From contig NC_063260.1 in NCBI RefSeq assembly GCF_019578655.1, positions 25,258,888 to 25,322,887 on the forward strand: a stretch of DNA of 64,000 nt, written 5' to 3'. Made by a program: the position numbers and the translations under genes. The DNA is from Ricinus communis. Lineage: Eukaryota; Streptophyta; Magnoliopsida; Malpighiales; Euphorbiaceae. The notes below the pieces were generated by a model, which had not been told where the DNA came from, searched no databases, and saw nothing but the letters and a program-made list of their open reading frames with translations. This document shows, one piece after another, positions 1 through 9,854 of this stretch. Position 1 is the stretch's first letter; the number at the start of each line of letters is the position of its first letter.

Positions 1-162
1 TGAAGTCGTCCTCACAGTAGTACTTCCTGCATTCTGTTTTATATAAAAGAATAAAAAAACCGGGAAAATTTAAGAAATGGGAAGCTGGTGTTGCAGTCCG
101 CATCGGAGACAGCAGCAGCACCAATTGCAAAGCAAAAGCATTGTGAATTTGCGGTGTATAAT

Positions 163-170
163 ATATAAAA
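163..170 (+). promoter_or_regulatory. Putative TATA box of the MCTP gene
   Basis: TATATAAA lies about 30 bases before a pyrimidine-rich stretch that fits a transcription start near 190-200. The following roughly 280 bases up to 477 would form the first non-coding exon. Position and composition are seen; the start site is inferred. Confidence 0.45.
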
Positions 171-477
171 TAGAAAGACCCATCATCTCTTTATATTGCA
201 CGATTCCAAGTCCAAGTCCAACTGCATTGCATTAATACCGCTTCAGTTCTTCCTCCTTCGTAATCATATTAGTATTGTTTTCTCTTGCTCCCTCATCGTA
301 ACTCGTGCCTGCCATAACTTACACATGCTCTCTCTCTTCTTCCTTCCCTTCTAATAGACAGACTTTAAAATTTATGATCTTTGAATTGTATTTTATTTTG
401 GATTAGAGCTCAGCAGTCAGCATTTCATTTCTTCAAAAATGGCCATAGGATTCAAGATTTGTCGTTAAATAACGAAG

Positions 478-2230
478 GTAACCTTCTCTTCTTTCGCTTT
501 TTCTTTTCCAATAATTTCTTTTCCTTGTTATTTTTTAAAAAAAATAGTTTGACCGAGAATGCCGATTTTTCGCTTTTGTTTTCTACCGGAAACTGTAGAT
601 TTTACGATATGTGAAATGTGAGTTCGTTTATGGTTTGTTGAGTGCATATAGTTTCTTAGTAATTTATTGAAATGTTTAGGTAAAATATAGATTATCTCTG
701 GGCAACTAAACTTTGGTAACATTTTTTTGTAACAATCTTGATTTTTTTTTTTTGCTTTTCATTTCAGTATATAATGTTTCAGTCTCTGTTTGGTTGCTGA
801 GAAAATTGAGGAAAATATAGCGTTAAAATCTGAGGCAGATAGTCTATTTTCTCCTCGTTTTCCATGCATTTAGAAAAAGTATCTTGATTTTTTCTTTTTG
901 GCTCAAGTCCAAAGGGAACGGATCAGTAAAAAAAGTATAACTGACTGCTACTCCTTTTGTAATTTTGTGGAAATTGGAGTCATCTTCTGTTTAAAGAAAA
1001 AGCTCATGTGTCCTAAGCGTGCTTTTAGGATCTTACGTATTTTTATATAATATATATGCTTAGATCTTATCAGCTGCATGATCTGTTGAAAAGTGTAAAC
1101 CTGTACCCTTTCTCAAATCTCAATTCCTTTATCTGACACCTCACTTTCACCATTTTAAGTCATCAAGCAGTATTGATACTACGCAACTTTTTAATGTGCT
1201 TAATAAAAAATATATAATTTGTTTACTTTTAGTTTTAAATAAGATGACTCTTTTCTCTGTTTTTTTAATTTGGTTATATCATAGCTAAATGTACTCTAGT
1301 TTATCCAAAAGTAGACTTAATATGTGAGATAACCACCCATCTGATGAGAGGAAAGCCTCATTCTATCGTTGAAAAATAGCTTAAAGTAGGAAAAAAAGGT
1401 ATCTGAAAATTAAAAGCAGAGCAAATTCTGCCAGCTACTACTCTTCGGTACAGTTCATAATTTTTGTTTTAAATGTTCGGTATCTTGTCATTACATTGAC
1501 AGAAGAAATCAAACAAATTTGGTCATTATGCTTGTAAATTGGTTTACATGTTAGAAGTGTTTTCTTATTTACCTTGTTGGTTTCAGTACTGGTTTTGTGA
1601 ATGGCTGCATTTAGCTCGGTCCTCTCGTCTCTATAATTATCAGAAGTACTGCGAATGCAGCTGTTTGCTTAGTATCATCTCTATATGACAACCAACATAT
1701 GCAGCCGTTGGTCAGAATTGCATGCTCTCATCTATCTAAAGTTTCACAAATTATCGGTCCATTCGAAGGAAGAAACTGTTTTTTTTTTTTTCTTGTGGTC
1801 CTTTTTGATATTTTCTTTATTGTCTGTCAATTCCTTATTGCTTCTTGGTTTAAAGCTAAAGTGTATAATTGCATAACTGAGATATTTGACAATTCTGATT
1901 CAGCATGTAATCACCATAGGTGCATGCAAATATTGCACTTCTGCAACCATTTCAAACTCTGAGATATTCACCATTTCCTGACTGCACAAAGATATATTTC
2001 TTCTTTTTGCTGTTATCTGTCAATGTTGAAAACCCATCACCTATAAGGATACTAGTCACTTTTCTTTGATTACATTTTCTAAATTTCTTGTTAGATTAGA
2101 GAGTTGAGATACTCTAATTCATTTAGTATCTTCTTTCATTTTGTGCATTTCTATACAATGCTTTCTGCATTTGAGTCCACTGCATTATAGGTTGCTGACA
2201 TAATAACAATAGCTGTTCTCTGCAATGCAG
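478..2230 (+). other. Predicted long 5'-leader intron of the MCTP gene
   Basis: A good donor (AACGAAG|GTAACC) at 478 and a good acceptor (TGCAATGCAG|GTACTG) ending at 2230 bracket about 1.75 kb of T-rich, stop-filled DNA with no coding signal. Splicing it out leaves a leader of roughly 350 bases before the ATG at 2301. The start codon is followed by a coding region with no intron, so the only intron of this gene would be in the leader. The splice sites are seen; their use is inferred. Confidence 0.5.
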
Positions 2231-2300
2231 GTACTGTAACTATATTGCCGTGCTGGCCGTTTACATTTTGTAAAAGAAGTCCACTTTTCTCTGTATAAGC

Positions 2301-5300
2301 ATGATCAACCTTAAGCTAGGGGTAGACGTGGTTAGTGCTCACAATCTCTTGCCAAAAGATGGGCAGGGTTCATCCAGTGCTTTTGTGGAGCTCTATTTTG
2401 ATGGTCAGAGGTTCCGTACCACCATCAAAGAGAAAGACCTCAATCCAGTTTGGAATGAGAGTTTCTACTTCAACATTTCTGACCCTACCAACCTCCACTA
2501 TCTTACACTTGATGTCTATGTCTACAATAATGTCAGAGCTACAAGCTCCAGAACCTTCCTTGGGAAGGTTTCCCTCACTGGGAATTCATTTGTACCCCAT
2601 TCTGATGCCGTTGTCTTGCACTATCCCCTGGAAAAGCGTGGCATTTTCTCACGTGTACGCGGAGAACTTGGCCTAAAAGTATATGTCACTGATGACCCAT
2701 CCATAAAGTCTTCTACCCCACTTCCTGCAGTTGAGTCCTTGCCAGCTAAGGAGTCAGGTTTGAATCATGGTCAGGATCACCTAGTTCCCCCTGTATCAGT
2801 TTCTGTACCTCAGGATAGAGTCCAGAGACATACCTTTCATCATCTCCCCAACACAAATCACCAGCAACAGCAGCACCAGCATCATTCTTCAGCTCCAGCA
2901 GTCACCCATCATGTGCCAAAGTATGTGGCTGATGAGATGAAAGCTGAAGCACCACCTCCGAAGTTGGTTCGCATGTACTCTGCATCAGCATCACAACCTG
3001 TTGACTATGCACTTAAAGAGACAAGTCCTCTCCTTGGTGGGGGAAGAGTTGTCCATGGCCGTGTGATTCATGGTGACAAGACTGCAAGTACTTATGATCT
3101 TGTCGAACGGATGTTTTTTCTGTATGTACGAGTAGTTAAGGCTCGTGACCTTCCTGCCATGGATGTTACAGGAAGTATTGATCCATTCGTCGAGGTGAAA
3201 ATTGGAAACTACAAGGGAATAACAAAGCACTTTGAGAAAAAGCAAAATCCTGAGTGGAACCAAGTGTTTGCCTTTTCAAGAGAACGCATGCAAGCTTCTA
3301 TATTAGAAGTTGTAATTAAGGATAAGGATCTTGTTAAAGATGATTTTGTAGGCATTGTAAGGTTTGACATCAATGAGATTCCATTGCGAGTCCCGCCTGA
3401 TAGTCCTTTGGCTCCTGAGTGGTACCGGCTTGAGGATAAGAAGGGAGAAAAGATCAAGGGAGAGCTGATGCTTGCTGTCTGGATTGGCACCCAAGCAGAT
3501 GAGGCTTTTTCTGATGCATGGCATTCTGATGCAGCTATGCCCCTAGATAGTGTGCCTGCTGCCTCTACAATGATACGTTCAAAGGTCTATCATGCACCAC
3601 GGTTGTGGTATGTACGCGTTAATGTTGTTGAGGCACAAGACTTGATCCCAGCGGAGAAGAACCGTTTTCCGGATGTGTATGTTAAGGTGCAGATTGGGAA
3701 TCAGGTGTTGAAGACCAAGACATGTCAGGCTCGAAGTTTAAGTGCATTCTGGAATGAGGATCTTTTATTTGTTGCATCTGAAACTTTTGAAGACCATCTG
3801 GTTCTTTCGGTTGAGGATCGCGTAGGTCCTGGCAAAGATGAGATAATTGGGAGGGTCATTATACCACTGAGCTCTGTGGAGAAGCGTGCTGATGATCGGA
3901 TAATTCATTCCCGTTGGTTTAACCTTGAAAAGCCTGTTGCTGTGGATGTAGATCAGTTGAAGAAGGAGAAATTTTCAAGCCGCATTCATCTTCGAGTCTG
4001 TCTAGATGGTGGGTACCATGTTCTTGATGAGTCAACTCATTACAGCAGTGATCTCCGACCCACAGCAAAACAGCTCTGGAGGCCACCAATTGGGTTATTG
4101 GAACTCGGCATCTTAAATGCTGTAGGACTACATCCTATGAAAACACGAGATGGGAGGGGCACATCAGATACATACTGTGTGGCAAAATATGGGCACAAAT
4201 GGGTTCGAACACGCACTTTAATTGACAACCTGCATCCCAAATACAATGAGCAGTATACCTGGGAGGTCTTTGATCCAGCTACAGTTTTGACTGTCGGTGT
4301 ATTTGACAATAACCAGCTTGGGGAAAAAGGTTCAAATGGTAAGGACCAGAAGATTGGGAAGGTTCGGATTCGGATCTCTACTCTTGAAACTAGCCGTGTT
4401 TATACGCACTCTTATCCCCTGCTGGTTCTTCATCCTACTGGAGTCAAGAAGATGGGGGAATTGCATTTGGCAATAAGATTTACATGCACATCTTTTGTCA
4501 ACATGCTTTATCAATATTCAAAACCTCTGCTACCTAAAATGCACTATGTAAGGCCCTTTACGGTGATGCAGCTAGACATGCTTCGTCACCAGTCTGTCAA
4601 CATAGTGGCATTAAGATTAGGACGGGCGGAACCTCCATTGCGAAAGGAGGTAGTAGAATACATGTCAGATGTGGACTCTCACCTTTGGAGCATGCGACGA
4701 AGCAAGGCAAATTTCTTCAGGCTAATGACCGTGTTCTCAGGATTATTTGCTGCCGGCAAATGGTTTGGAGATATTTGCATGTGGAGGAATCCTATCACTA
4801 CAGTGCTTGTTCATGTGCTCTATCTTATGCTTGCTTGTTTCCCTGAACTCATTCTGCCCACAGTTTTCCTATACATGTTTCTGATAGGGGTATGGAATTA
4901 TCGGTATCGTCCAAGGTACCCACCCCATATGAACACAAAGATCTCACAAGCTGAGACGGTGCATCCAGATGAGCTAGATGAGGAATTTGACACATTCCCA
5001 ACAAGCAGGAGCCCGGAACTAGTTCGAATGAGGTATGATAGGCTACGGAGTGTGGCCGGTAGGATTCAGACTGTTGTTGGCGATATAGCAACCCAAGGAG
5101 AGCGGTTTCAGTCACTGTTGAGCTGGCGAGACCCACGTGCTACTGCGATATTCATTTTATTTTGCCTTGTAGCTGCACTGGTTTTGTTTGTGACACCATT
5201 TCAGGTGATAGCAGCTTTGTCAGGCTTCTATGCCATGAGGCATCCAAGATTTCGCTACAGGACTCCATCAGTGCCCATCAACTTCTTCCGACGGCTGCCT

Positions 5301-5324
5301 GCTAGGACAGATAGTATGCTGTAA
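2301..5324 (+). CDS. Multiple C2 domain and transmembrane region protein (MCTP, QUIRKY/FTIP family)
   Basis: Intronless gene for 1007 residues, full length for the family. Four C2 domains can be read, at about residues 4-105, 272-385, 435-550 and 597-720. The second keeps acidic loop residues (MDVTGSIDPFVEV and KDKDLVKDDF), which suggests calcium-dependent lipid binding; the third is poorer in these. A His/Gln-rich linker lies near residues 190-200. The C-terminal plant phosphoribosyltransferase-like module carries hydrophobic segments near 831-865 and 947-976 and ends in a basic tail, anchoring the protein in the endoplasmic reticulum. Family members tether ER to plasma membrane at plasmodesmata and control cell-to-cell signalling or florigen transport; which subgroup this one belongs to cannot be settled by eye. 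The start is the first in-frame ATG, directly before the first C2 domain. Confidence 0.95.
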   Translation: MINLKLGVDVVSAHNLLPKDGQGSSSAFVELYFDGQRFRTTIKEKDLNPVWNESFYFNISDPTNLHYLTLDVYVYNNVRATSSRTFLGKVSLTGNSFVPHSDAVVLHYPLEKRGIFSRVRGELGLKVYVTDDPSIKSSTPLPAVESLPAKESGLNHGQDHLVPPVSVSVPQDRVQRHTFHHLPNTNHQQQQHQHHSSAPAVTHHVPKYVADEMKAEAPPPKLVRMYSASASQPVDYALKETSPLLGGGRVVHGRVIHGDKTASTYDLVERMFFLYVRVVKARDLPAMDVTGSIDPFVEVKIGNYKGITKHFEKKQNPEWNQVFAFSRERMQASILEVVIKDKDLVKDDFVGIVRFDINEIPLRVPPDSPLAPEWYRLEDKKGEKIKGELMLAVWIGTQADEAFSDAWHSDAAMPLDSVPAASTMIRSKVYHAPRLWYVRVNVVEAQDLIPAEKNRFPDVYVKVQIGNQVLKTKTCQARSLSAFWNEDLLFVASETFEDHLVLSVEDRVGPGKDEIIGRVIIPLSSVEKRADDRIIHSRWFNLEKPVAVDVDQLKKEKFSSRIHLRVCLDGGYHVLDESTHYSSDLRPTAKQLWRPPIGLLELGILNAVGLHPMKTRDGRGTSDTYCVAKYGHKWVRTRTLIDNLHPKYNEQYTWEVFDPATVLTVGVFDNNQLGEKGSNGKDQKIGKVRIRISTLETSRVYTHSYPLLVLHPTGVKKMGELHLAIRFTCTSFVNMLYQYSKPLLPKMHYVRPFTVMQLDMLRHQSVNIVALRLGRAEPPLRKEVVEYMSDVDSHLWSMRRSKANFFRLMTVFSGLFAAGKWFGDICMWRNPITTVLVHVLYLMLACFPELILPTVFLYMFLIGVWNYRYRPRYPPHMNTKISQAETVHPDELDEEFDTFPTSRSPELVRMRYDRLRSVAGRIQTVVGDIATQGERFQSLLSWRDPRATAIFILFCLVAALVLFVTPFQVIAALSGFYAMRHPRFRYRTPSVPINFFRRLPARTDSML

Positions 5325-6601
5325 ATTGGATATTGGGTGCTTTAGACCGGTATATTAAAATTTTGTAAGTGTTTTGCGCCTTTACCTGCATTTTATTTAC
5401 TGTTAGTTCCCTGTGCTTCTTCTTTACTATGTATTGGCCATCACAGTTGTAATTGCTAAGATCGACGATGAATAATTTGCTTCTGGCATATGTGGCCACA
5501 CGGAAATAGAATAATATGATTATGTTTTATAAAATGCTTTGTTCAGGAACAGGTCAAATTTACAGTTGGTTATGATTCGCATTCTTGCAAATTCAACCTA
5601 TTAATTTATGTGGTCAGACTTATACGATGAAACTTTTCTATAATTCTGTTATTGGACCAAATTAATTTTAGTACTTATGAGTAAATTATAACTCAATAAA
5701 GATCCAGTTATAAATTTTTTATTTCGATTTAATTATCGTTAAATAATAAAGTATGCCAAGATTTAATAGATACATTAAGAAAATTATAAACATAATTTTT
5801 CAAAATATATATTGATTAAAGAGATAAATATAATTAAAAATATTCTAACTTCGATAACAAGGTGTTCATGCTAGAAATTATTACATCCGCACATGTTCAA
5901 AGATGTGGTAATAACTCTAAAACATAAATTATTTTAAACTTTTAATTTATTATAGTTATATATTTTTTAAAACATATATATCAATTATTATTATGTGACG
6001 GGACCTAAAAAATCATGATTGTCACAACATAATTTTTTTTTTTATATCTAATTAACTTAAATTTTTTATAACTATATAAAAGTTATTATAGAGAGGTGAT
6101 ATTGTAATTATTATTCTTATATAGAATATAAGGGTAAAAGACACTATTGTATTCCAATTTCTTCTCTTGAAGAGCTCACCCAATTTTCCTTTACTTTTAT
6201 TTTAGCTAATTACCACTTTAATTTGGAGCCTTTATTTAATTGAACAAGCACTTTGAAGTTAATTAATCTATAGCTTGTCACTGATTAAAGGGTTGGGAGG
6301 AAATGGAATGATTAATGCATAATCCGACAGGTACTTGTTGATTAGCCAGCAAATAAGGATTGAGAAAGAGGTACCCATGTCAGCATCAAGGAATCTCACG
6401 AACATTACTTCTCAACTCTAAATTATAAAGAACTCGAATTTTAAAGAGACAGACGGACGTGCATACAAATTGGGCAATAACCATAATACGTGCAGCCAAG
6501 TCCAAGAAGTGCATTTTTGGTACGAAAGATGCACCCCCTCCCCAACTAGAAAACCAGAACCAAAGTTATGGTCCTATGGACAAACAACCCGCTTTCAGAA
6601 C
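5325..6601. other. Intergenic: MCTP 3' region and GT47 promoter
   Basis: Holds the 3' untranslated region of the MCTP gene, then very AT-rich DNA (about 5700-6150), then the likely promoter and leader of the GT47 gene. No further coding signal, RNA gene or clear repeat was found. Confidence 0.6.
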
Positions 6602-8305
6602 ATGGCCATTTCTATGTCTAGAAAGAAATCTAGAGCATCTAAGAAAGCAGAAAGGCAAGAACTTTGTTCCTGTTTTACAATTTGGTTTAAACTTCTATAT
6701 CGAATCCCAGCTGTAGCTGTTCTTTTGATCCTTATCTTCCTATGGTCCTCCTCCACAACCATCATCTCTGGCAACATTGTCCATGTTTGCATTTCTTCGC
6801 GGAAACTCAATAATCTCTATTGCCTGTCTGCAGGTTCTCAGCCTAACTTTGAAATCCCAATTCCTAGTGTCAACAATAGTTCCATTAGTTCTAGCCTCAA
6901 TGGCATTTTGGATGACAATTCAAGCACCAATGGCAGCGTCAGCAACGAAAACACCCTAGTCAGTTCTGTTACCACCAACAAGAACGTAAACGAGATTGTC
7001 AATGATGTTAAGGAGGAGCCAAATCTGACTGTGACAGAAAGAATCAACAATAACAGAGATGAGGAGCTTGAAAATGCCAAGAAGGTTGTCAAGGAGGAAC
7101 TGCAATTACATCGATCATGGATGTCGAATACGAATCCTGCAGCCTGTGATGGAAGGGGAATATATGTCTATGACCTTCCATCGAAGTTCAACAAAGACTT
7201 GTTAGGTCAATGTCGAGAGATGATTCCGTGGACCGATTTCTGCAAATATTTTGATAATGAAGCTTTTGGCAAGCCTATTGAAAAATTGGGCAAAGGCTGG
7301 TATCTAACTCATCAGTACTCACTAGAGCCTATATTTCATTCAAGAATTTTAAAGCATCCTTGCCGGGTTTACAATGAAAATGAAGCCAAGCTCTTTTATG
7401 TTCCTTACTATGGTGGATTAGATATCTTAAGATGGCATTTCAAGAATGTCTCTAATGATGTTAAAGACACTTTGGCATTAGAGCTCCTCAAGTGGCTTGA
7501 ATCAAGAAAGACCTGGCTTCAGAATTCTGGTAAAGATCATGTCTTTGTTCTTGGTAAAATATCATGGGACTTCCGGAGAAAAATTGATTCTTCCTGGGGG
7601 ACTAGATTCTTACAGCTGCAGCAAATGCAGAACCCAGTAAAACTCTTGATAGAACGACAACCATGGGACGTCAACGACATTGGAATTCCACATCCTACAT
7701 TTTTTCACCCACATTCAGATGATGATATTGTTGCCTGGCAGCTAAAGATTATTCGAACAACTCGAAAGAACCTATTGACTTTTGCTGGGGCAGCAAGGCC
7801 TGATCAACCTGAGAGCATAAGGTCAATATTGATCAATCAATGCACTTCAGCTGGAGATAAGTGCAAATTCTTGAATTGCAAGTCAGGTGGATGTGACCGA
7901 CCTGAAACAATTATAGAGCTCTTTGCAGAATCCGAGTTCTGCTTACAGCCTCCTGGTGACAGTCCAACAAGAAAGTCAGTGTTCGATTCGCTTATTTCCG
8001 GTTGCATACCAGTACTTTTTAATCCTTTCACAGCTTACTACCAGTATCCATGGCATTTACCTGAGGATCATAGTAAATACTCGGTGTTTATAGACCAAGA
8101 AGAAGTGAGACAAATGAAGGTGAATGCAGTGGAGAGACTAATGAATGTTAGTATAAAGGAAAGAGAGGATATGAGGAGGTATATAGTATACGAACTATTG
8201 CCTGGGCTAGTATATGGGGACTCAAGTTCTCAGCTTGACAAATTTCAGGATGCATTTTCTATTACAGTGAACAATCTGCTTGAGAGAGTCAACAGATTGC
8301 AATGA
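6602..8305 (+). CDS. GT47 exostosin-family xyloglucan glycosyltransferase (MUR3/XUT1-like)
   Basis: Single-exon gene of 567 residues. The reading frame is open further upstream but the first ATG is at 6602, giving MAISMSRKKSRASKK, a short basic cytosolic tail before a signal anchor (about residues 35-55). This is a type II Golgi membrane topology. A Ser/Asn-rich stem follows to about residue 175. The exostosin domain then begins with GIYVYDLPSKFN near 184 and continues through the ESEFCLQPPGDSPTRKS and SGCIPVLFNPF motifs, typical of the nucleotide-sugar binding half of GT47. Members of clade A add galactose or galacturonic acid to xyloglucan side chains in the Golgi. Position beside a GPX8-type gene mirrors Arabidopsis At1g63450 (XUT1, root hairs), which favours a galacturonosyltransferase role, but donor specificity cannot be read from sequence. 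Confidence 0.9.
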   Translation: MAISMSRKKSRASKKAERQELCSCFTIWFKLLYRIPAVAVLLILIFLWSSSTTIISGNIVHVCISSRKLNNLYCLSAGSQPNFEIPIPSVNNSSISSSLNGILDDNSSTNGSVSNENTLVSSVTTNKNVNEIVNDVKEEPNLTVTERINNNRDEELENAKKVVKEELQLHRSWMSNTNPAACDGRGIYVYDLPSKFNKDLLGQCREMIPWTDFCKYFDNEAFGKPIEKLGKGWYLTHQYSLEPIFHSRILKHPCRVYNENEAKLFYVPYYGGLDILRWHFKNVSNDVKDTLALELLKWLESRKTWLQNSGKDHVFVLGKISWDFRRKIDSSWGTRFLQLQQMQNPVKLLIERQPWDVNDIGIPHPTFFHPHSDDDIVAWQLKIIRTTRKNLLTFAGAARPDQPESIRSILINQCTSAGDKCKFLNCKSGGCDRPETIIELFAESEFCLQPPGDSPTRKSVFDSLISGCIPVLFNPFTAYYQYPWHLPEDHSKYSVFIDQEEVRQMKVNAVERLMNVSIKEREDMRRYIVYELLPGLVYGDSSSQLDKFQDAFSITVNNLLERVNRLQ

Positions 8306-9730
8306 ATTGTATATTTGGAGTCGAGATTCTTTTATTTTGCCTTTTTCTGTGTATACCTTTCAAAGTGGAGAACAATCTTACATTGTTTTATTTTATTCAG
8401 TTCAAATAATCTTATAATGTTCTACAGCAGGTTTTTTATCAAATTTTTAAATCGATACGCATAGCAGGATAGCAAGAGAACTAGGAGAGCAGCAATCAAA
8501 AAGATAACAGGATAGCAAGAGAACTGGGAGGAGAAGAGATCCAACTGCGAGGATAATAAAAACACATCCTAACAGCTTTAGTTAATTAGAGGTGTAAATG
8601 AGTGGCGCCAACTTGCAAGCAGATTGGTTCAAAATCGACTGAGTTTTATGAAGTCGGATATCTTAGCAGTTTGTCTAGTCAACTTTCAGCTCGTTAGCTT
8701 TCGGCTCAAGAAAAATCAAATCGAATTTTAAAAATATATTCATATTCCACTCTATATTAATATTATTTATATTTAATTTTAAAATTCATAAAATTTATCG
8801 AATTAAGTAAAACACAGCCTCTAGTTTCTATAATTAAATTCAATCAGAGTAAAAATACTATTTAATTACAACCCTGTAATTAACCAATTTGTCATGTAAT
8901 TGGCCTTCCTTCTAACAGAACGGAAAATACAACAAGTACTAGTGTATGATGCCATAATGTCATGAACAAAAACTGAATTTCCAAAGCACCTCAATTTTAT
9001 TGAGGATGTAGGCTAGAACTGATCTAGAATCGGATTAAACCATGGCCTTGACAAAATTTCTGATCTTCCCTTTGCATCGTGGATGAGAGAAAGGGCAGAC
9101 AATCGTGAAATTGTTTTCTTTATTTGAAGTGGATAATATATACGCTTTCTCTCATTTATTAAGTTATAAATACAGATAAATCTCATAAAATATGGACAAA
9201 AATCTTATTCGAATATGAATTTAGAAAGAAAAAACCATGAAAAGAATGTCATTTCAATTCCATCCCAAATAAATTTGTATTCACATTCATCAACTTCGCC
9301 AACTTTATCAAGTGGGTTAGGATTATCTGTGCCAAAAAGGAAACGGAAGATTTGCAAAGACGTGAATGGCACTTCCTGTTGTGCATAGAGTTGAGGATAT
9401 TAAGCAAGTCTTTTCTCATAATTTATTTTCTCTATTTTGATTAAAAAAATTACTGGAAACTATCAAATCTGCTTCAAGATAAAGATTTTAGAAACTAAAT
9501 GAAGTGTCGACTTTTGACCTTGTATGTGTGAACAAAATGAAGTAAATGTTGAGTATTTCTTTTTCATGCATCCAATTCAATGTGAAATTTGGTACTAGAA
9601 TTTCACCTTCACCGTTCACATTTATCCTCATGTCATAGTCATCTCTATGCTAGCGATGCAAATTGCATCACTTAATCCTCACCGTCGAATCACCCTCAGA
9701 TATCAGCTCTGACACCTGCTCAATTCTCAC
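8306..9730. other. Intergenic between GT47 and GPX6 genes
   Basis: Contains the GT47 3' region, a short imperfect direct repeat (CAGGATAGCAAGAGAACT near 8465 and again near 8508), and around 8590-8760 a GTGTAAATGAG...TCGGCTCAAG stretch of the kind often found in decayed dispersed repeats. No open coding structure was found. Confidence 0.4.
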
Positions 9731-9796
9731 CCACGTGTACTCCTGTTCATCCACCGCGTGTTCTTTTTATGATCAACACAAAACCGGATATAAAAT
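9731..9796 (+). promoter_or_regulatory. GPX6 core promoter: G-box/ABRE-like site and TATA box
   Basis: CCACGTGTAC at 9731-9740 contains a CACGTG core overlapping ACGTGT, the type of site bound by bZIP factors in abscisic acid and stress responses. A second GCGTG-type motif lies near 9757. TATAAAAT at 9789-9796 is about 60 bases before the ATG at 9855, so the leader would be about 30 bases. Motifs are seen; stress regulation is inferred. Confidence 0.5.
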
Positions 9797-9854
9797 CTGG
9801 AGGATCCAAGAGTCGTTGTCCTTATTGGGGCCATTTTAGTGCTTAAAAAGATCA

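Noticed and set aside
6470..6601. Upstream extension of the GT47 frame by 44 codons
   Set aside because: Begins without an ATG, and the first ATG at 6602 gives a normal type II anchor. The extension has no family similarity.
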